This document shows positions 59,901 to 64,000 of a DNA stretch of 64,000 nt, one piece after another. A program made the position numbers and the translations under genes. How positions within the stretch are numbered: position 1 is the first letter of the stretch; every line of letters begins with the position of its first letter. The stretch spans positions 6,578,862 to 6,642,861 of the forward strand of contig NC_020167.2 in the NCBI RefSeq assembly GCF_000224145.3, written 5' to 3'. The DNA comes from Ciona intestinalis. Taxonomy: Eukaryota; Chordata; Ascidiacea; Phlebobranchia; Cionidae. Under the pieces are notes generated by a model that was given only the letters and a program-made list of their open reading frames with translations, was not told the origin of the DNA and did not search any database.

Positions 59901-60925
59901 AGAAATTCTTGATGTTGCGCTCTCGGTTTTACGGAATGTGTTTTCCGAAAAAGTTAGTTTTGTAATATGTTTCATTGTTAAGTTCGTTATGACTCCTTGG
60001 TTAAAGTGATTGAAAAGTAACGGATGCCAAGGAAAAGAGGTTGGCTTAGTCCAGAGTTAAAATTGTCAGCCATTACAAAAAATGTACAAACACCTAAAAT
60101 AAAGTTAAATATGTGGTCTCTTATAACCCCAAGGAGTGTTAAAACAGGACACCCGTGTTTTATACATATATATGGTACATTCATTAAATTTTCTTTTTTT
60201 GATTTCTATAAATGTTTCTCTACGCTTTATTCTGATATTGTAATTGTTTTGTAACAATGGTAAAACAAACAGGAGGTTCCAGAACCTTCAAGTTACTTTG
60301 TCACTCGGTGGAATGAAGACCCATATTCGCAGATGGCATATAGCTTTGTTAAGAAAGGGGGAAGTGGGGAAGATTATGATGAAATCGCAAAGTCTGTTGC
60401 TGGTAGATTGTTCTTTGCAGGAGAGGTAAGGATTATGTGGTATTGTGATGTACTATTGTTCTATTCTATATGGGTGGGGAACTATAATTCTGAGGCAAGG
60501 TATGGCCTTGGGTTTAAGCGAGAATTCTTAACATTATGAATACACATATTGTTCTGTATAGGTGAGGGTCTATTTCATGCCATCGGGCTTTAGATTTAGG
60601 CCAGGGTTGGCCCATTACTGTAACACTGTAAATGCACATATTATTCCATAAGGGTGAGGTGCTACAGTGATTTTCTTTAAATTTTTTGAAAAAAAGTCAA
60701 AATTTGTTGTCTTGTTATTTACTGGCTGTTCTATTTTTACCTCTGCATATGTTAAAAACCTTTTATATTTATATATTATATGCAACACACTAACCTTAAA
60801 TCTCATATGAGCAGGGCACGAACCGACATTTCCCACAAACGGTCACGGGTGCCTACCTCAGTGGGTTGCGTGAAGCTTCCAAAATAGCGATCGCTAACAA
60901 GACCGACGTACAATCTTCATCGTGA
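50962..60925 (+). CDS. KDM1B: KDM1B/LSD2 FAD-dependent histone H3K4 demethylase, 20 exons
   Basis: Exons: 50962-51018, 51413-52056, 52523-52615, 53241-53341, 53522-53684, 54112-54296, 54613-54700, 54905-55020, 55515-55635, 55941-56205, 56740-56909, 57317-57555, 57801-57928, 58328-58459, 58641-58750, 59118-59225, 59445-59550, 59827-59952, 60273-60425, 60815-60925; 1071 aa against ~820 in human. Residues 1-220 are a lineage-specific, Lys/Asp-rich extension. Then come the C4H2C2 zinc finger ([23 protein letters not shown]), CW domain ([17 protein letters not shown]), SWIRM (~500-600) and amine-oxidase domain with FAD motif [10 protein letters not shown] (612-621), GRGAQIING, the catalytic-type Lys at K899 (GCIEKIG) and the C-terminal FFAGE...[23 protein letters not shown]. 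The CW plus C4H2C2 fingers distinguish LSD2 from LSD1. The enzyme removes H3K4me1/2 in the nucleus. All phases close. A 50-N gap lies in intron 1. Confidence 0.96.
51077..51126. other. Assembly gap (50 N)
   Basis: 50 N in KDM1B intron 1; flanking exons join in phase, so no coding loss is implied. Confidence 0.99.
52438..52460. repeat. (TA)n microsatellite in KDM1B intron 2
   Basis: Uninterrupted TATATA run of about 20 bases. Confidence 0.9.
52695..52870 (+). mobile_element. SINE fragment in KDM1B intron
   Basis: 'acagtaattgctacaacccagtgatcactaatgg', 'gttgcatacgtgg'; tail degraded. Confidence 0.6.
53985..54105 (-). mobile_element. SINE 3' fragment in KDM1B intron 5
   Basis: Complement of the tail: 'ataacttgctttatcctcgagtggcc', 'tccatacatctcgtgccagctt', 'gagttacgagctgccatg', ending just before the exon 6 acceptor. 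Confidence 0.75.
56360..56560 (-). mobile_element. SINE 5' half in KDM1B intron 10
   Basis: 'ttggataatccattac', 'gcaatcagtgctaagtgtcttgcccaaa', 'agttaccgcagc' on plus match the complement of the SINE head/body. Confidence 0.55.
56985..57235. mobile_element. SINE fragments in KDM1B intron 11
   Basis: Minus-strand tail piece 56985-57075 ('taacttgcattatcctcgtgtggcc'), then a plus-strand tail 'ggataaataagtaacattcattcat' (57210-57235): two partial copies. Confidence 0.6.
59640..59755 (+). mobile_element. SINE 3' fragment in KDM1B intron 17
   Basis: 'atacgtggttagcgggcacgaggtgtatgaaacagaactgtaacgactgtcgttgccctaccacgcgagggtaaataagtta'-type block ending in ATTCA. Confidence 0.8.
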
Positions 60926-61070
60926 CGTCACAACCCAATCTGTGACGTTATATATGATGATAAGGAAAATGTTTTTTGAAAAATAAAGTCAACACGTAAT
61001 AGGATACGTCATCCGTATGCAAATAATGACGTAATAGTGATGTATTATTTGCTCAATTGATGACGTCAAC
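60920..61070. promoter_or_regulatory. CRE/octamer-like motif cluster at KDM1B 3' end
   Basis: TGACGTCA at 60923-60930 overlaps the KDM1B stop codon; TGACGTT, ACGTCA, TGACGTAA and a second TGACGTCA follow within 150 bp, with an ATGCAAAT octamer near 61018. Regulatory role not shown. Confidence 0.35.
60982..60987 (+). terminator. KDM1B polyadenylation signal
   Basis: AATAAA 57 bases after the stop codon. Confidence 0.7.
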
Positions 61071-61319
61071 TTATAAAATTATAAAACTAGTTTCTTGTTG
61101 TCCATGTATTGTTGGGTTAAGTTTATAAAACTTGTATTTTTCTTCATTTAACGTTTGTTGCAGAGCAGCTCATGATAAAAACTTTTGAATTCTGAAGTTA
61201 TTTTTGTATCTCCAACTACGGTAGCTTGACTTTTGTTATTATAATCATATAATTTGTCGTTTGAATACATATGACTTATTACATATGACGTGTCAAACAA
61301 ATGGTTGTCTAAAAATAGA

Positions 61320-61530
61320 AAAATGAAACGGAGGTACATAAGCGGTTACTCAGAAGCGTGAACGAGGTGTACAAAATCGAACATACGTTTTATAATGACT
61401 GTCGTTGCCCAACCTCGCGTGCATAAATAAGCTATATACGTGACTACTCAGCAGACATGAGGGACACCCGTTTTGTAACGACTGTCTCTGCCACCACACC
61501 GAAAAATGAATAAATGACATTCATTTATAC
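61320..61530 (+). mobile_element. Two SINE tails in tandem
   Basis: 'cataagcggttactc', 'gaacgaggtgtacaaaatcgaac', 'ataatgactgtcgttgcccaacctcgcg', then a second 'cagacatgagg' / 'acgactgtctctgcc' / 'acattcatt' set. Confidence 0.65.
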
Positions 61531-61659
61531 ACCATATGCACATGGTACAGCTCACTGCAGAGTAACGGGTAACGTGTATTCATATCATACAGGGGTAATG
61601 TTTGTCTGTTATTGACTGTTGCTCGGTAAAAATTGACAGATGGTTTGATTTTTGAGTAG

Positions 61660-61735
61660 ACAGTACTAGCCTCAAAGCTCGATGCTGCTACCATTGTGGA
61701 CTGGTGTGTTCTTGAAAAAGGTACCTATTGTCCCC
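61660..61735 (+). mobile_element. SINE head fragment
   Basis: 'ctagcctcaaagctcgatgctgctaccattgtgg' matches the head-body junction seen at 8430-8465. Confidence 0.55.
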
Positions 61736-61860
61736 ACACAAAAAATACTTTTGATTTTACCGAGCAGAGTAATTTCCGAAGTTCTAAACTTGCTAAGTCA
61801 TTGCACACCTTTTGGACCAACAAATCTTTGTTCCCAGCTTTTCTCATGTATCGTGGTAGT

Positions 61861-62060
61861 TATGGTAGGGTAGGATATAGATGGGACACCTTTGGCACAT
61901 ATTATCCAAATATCCTGATCGTGTTTTAAACAATTATCAACGGTCTTTATATGTCGTGAGGATATAGTTTTATAATTCTTTGAATGTTCTTTGTTTACTA
62001 CTAAATGAGACGAGAAAATAGAGGTAAAAGATGTCCCATCTTCTCCCACCCTACTGTATA
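61861..62060. mobile_element. MITE, complete
   Basis: 'tatggtagggtaggatatag' to 'catcttctcccaccctactg'. Standard interior. The minus strand is open across it by chance. Confidence 0.88.
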
Positions 62061-62362
62061 TATAAAATATCATTTTTTGTACCCTGGCATAGTTTATTAA
62101 AACGTAAACGCTTGCGTGCTGAATATGTAGGTTTATTTAGCTTCCGTTCGTTGCTGAAAATCGTGCCAGTTCATGAATTAGACAGACACTGTGACAAAAT
62201 AGGCATTTCACGAGTAATCTGCAATAACACGTATTTAGTTGCCCAAATCGAAATTACAAAAAATAAAATTTGACTTTCTTTTGTCACGAAGGCATTCACC
62301 TACTTAAAAAAGCATGATGTATGTGTGATGTGCAAACGGATGAAAGAGAATAGCCTACATAG

Positions 62363-62567
62363 TATAGTAGGGGTGGGAGGAGATAGGACACCTTTTCATT
62401 CTATTTTCTCGTTCCATTTAGTAGTAAACAAAAACCATTTAAAGAAATATAAAATCATAGATTCACGACTTCCAGAATAGACCGTTGTAAATTATTTAAA
62501 ATACGATCAGAATATTTGGATATTGTGTACTAAAGGTACTATCTTTCCCCACCTTATACTATATCGT
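62363..62567. mobile_element. MITE, complete
   Basis: 'tatagtaggggtgggaggaga' to 'tctttccccaccttatacta'; interior 'gtagtaaacaaaaacc'. A more degraded copy follows at about 62720-62875. Confidence 0.87.
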
Positions 62568-62954
62568 GTTGTGTAGGGATATACTTACCATTACAATCGT
62601 CAACCAATGTAAGTTATCTTTAAAACGTTGTTAAGAGTTATATATAGGGGGTTTAGGACTATATATTATAATATGCTAACTGAATTCATTCATATTTTTT
62701 TATCAATTTCGTTCTCGTTTTTTTATTGGAATTTCGTTATCACCCTTATATACTCACAAAATTTCTAATTCTTAGAACGGCTCTAAAAAAGCGTTGTTAA
62801 TTTAAAAAAACACGATTAGAAAATGTGGGATGTTATGTGCTTACGGTTCATCCGTCTTACCCCACAGTGCTGTGTATTTTCGTAAAAGTTTTGCCGTTGA
62901 TGCCTGTAGGCCTACTTTATAAGCGACACGGAGCAGACAAACTTGTCAACCATG

Positions 62955-63225
62955 GAATTTAATTTTCATTCGCGTGGCAGGGCAACGGAAGACATAACTC
63001 GTGTGTTTTGTTTTCTTGAGTTTGCGTCCGCTTACGATATATATTTTACGTAATTAGCTTTGTGGGTTATGATGACTTTTCAATTCTTTTTAATATAGCT
63101 GAGAATTTGGCCAACCACAAAATGCCACTGAGTTGAAACAAATGTTGTTAGCTGTCTTGCTCAAGCACACTTGCTTAAACAATGGCAGCAAAGCCACGAG
63201 CCCTTTCCTTAGTCCAGACGTAAAC
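62955..63225 (-). mobile_element. SINE copy
   Basis: Complement blocks 'cattcgcgtggcagggcaacgg', 'tccgcttacgat', 'tagctttgtgggttatgatg', 'tatagctgagaatttggcc', 'gctgtcttgctcaagcac', 'caatggcagcaaagccacgag'. Confidence 0.75.
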
Positions 63226-63299
63226 GTCTAGTAGCTATTCACTATGGAATAGTCATAACATTTATACAATGGTTAATACACTACGTTGAAATGTAATTG

Positions 63300-63650
63300 A
63301 AAGAATCCAACATATTTTTCCCTTGCTTGGCAAGCCAACGACAGTCATTATAACACAGCCAATCTGTTGTATACACCCCATGCTGTCCGCTTACGAGTTA
63401 CCACGTGTGTAACGTTGTAAATGATTATATTTTATCGAGTTTTTAGTTTGGATGGTATAATTTGGACAATCCATAAGGTGCCACTAGGTCTAAGCAATTG
63501 ACGCTAAGTGTCTTGCCCAGGGAGACACAGCACGGCAAAAAAACTTTGCAACACAGAACTTCATGTTCGTGGTAAATGTTTTGCCCAAAATATGTTATAG
63601 GTATCTTGCAAAAAGTATAAGTGTCTTGCCCAAAGGGCACACACGCCTGG
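63300..63650 (-). mobile_element. SINE copy with duplicated body
   Basis: 'cttgcttggcaagccaacgacagtcattataacac', 'ttacgagttaccacgtgtgtaacg', 'gctaagtgtcttgcccaggg'. The 'agtgtcttgccca' block occurs again near 63620. Confidence 0.75.
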
Positions 63651-63782
63651 TTCTAGGTTCTAGGGTCTAGGGTCTAGGGCCTAGGCTATATCCCCCCAGG
63701 CGTTTTCCAACCGGCGATATCCCTCCCGGCTATTTTCCCGCCGGCTACTTCCCCGCCTTGACTATCCCCCCCCCGGCTACTT
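63651..63782. repeat. TCTAGGG run and CCCGCCGGCTA-type GC-rich repeat
   Basis: About five heptamers TTCTAGG/TCTAGGG (63651-63683) are followed by imperfect ~18-20 bp units built on CCGGCTATTTCCC, with runs of C. Confidence 0.8.
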
Positions 63783-64000
63783 AAACAGTCATAGAATTTA
63801 TTCAGTCATAGCGTTTATATATTTATGGATACCCTATAACTAAACGTTCAAAATGTAATTCCCTTCGAACAGAGAGACCACTTTGACAGTCGTAAAGTCT
63901 TGGAATTTTGATTTATTCGATACAAATGAAGTTTAAATAACAATGGCGTCGATATTTATTACAAAACAATCGACCTGAAAACGTAACAATGGTGAATAAT

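Larger units (their letters stand above)
60988..64000. other. Repeat-rich region after KDM1B
   Basis: No convincing exon. SINE copies (61320, 61665, 62955, 63300), MITEs (61861, 62363, ~62720) and simple repeats (63651-63782) account for most of it. Confidence 0.65.

Noticed and set aside
1..64000. CRISPR array, prokaryotic operon or phage defence system
   Set aside because: Spliced animal genes throughout; the only regular array is a head-to-tail satellite without spacers.

Overview
The window is AT-rich eukaryotic DNA with a compact, intron-rich animal gene set. Chordate-like protein content, short introns, a tRNA-derived SINE family and a very abundant ~195-bp MITE family all point to a tunicate, most likely a Ciona species. 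Similar composite SINE and MITE families have been described from Ciona intestinalis, but I could not run a search, so the species is an inference. Splice junctions below were chosen by reading frame, splice-site consensus and family alignment from memory. Every exon chain given closes in phase, apart from one frameshift that I flag.

Layout. 1-1508: a 63-bp satellite array running into a 500-N gap, then the first exon of a C2H2 zinc-finger gene (-). 1509-5254: intergenic, with SINE and MITE copies and a GC-rich CACCGGGCC repeat. 5255-10483 (+): a 13-exon SLC5 sodium-coupled solute transporter of the SLC5A8/A12/A6 group, with one apparent +1 frameshift. 11182-13567 (+): a six-exon CCDC34-like gene. 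14061-36853 (-): an 18-exon KCNQ2-5-type (Kv7) potassium channel with a splice-compatible alternative first exon at 28731-29479. 36854-46918: gene-poor DNA dense in MITEs, containing a ~1.5-kb tandem duplication (about 42.3-45.3 kb) that carries unidentified candidate exons. 47157-48365 (-): intronless UBR7. 49593-50468 (-): intronless SR splicing factor of the SRSF4/5/6 group. 50962-60925 (+): 20-exon KDM1B/LSD2 histone demethylase, divergent from the SR gene across ~490 bp. 60926-64000: MITE and SINE remnants and GC-rich simple repeats.

The genes do not form one pathway. UBR7, the SR protein and KDM1B are nuclear housekeeping or chromatin/RNA functions in one gene-dense block. KCNQ and SLC5 are membrane proteins, and CCDC34 is probably ciliary/flagellar. 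The most unusual items are the tandem duplication with candidate exons and a conserved 23-codon micro-ORF, the alternative KCNQ N-terminal exon, the SLC5 frameshift, a SINE nested in a MITE, and a SINE tail that appears to supply a functional splice acceptor.
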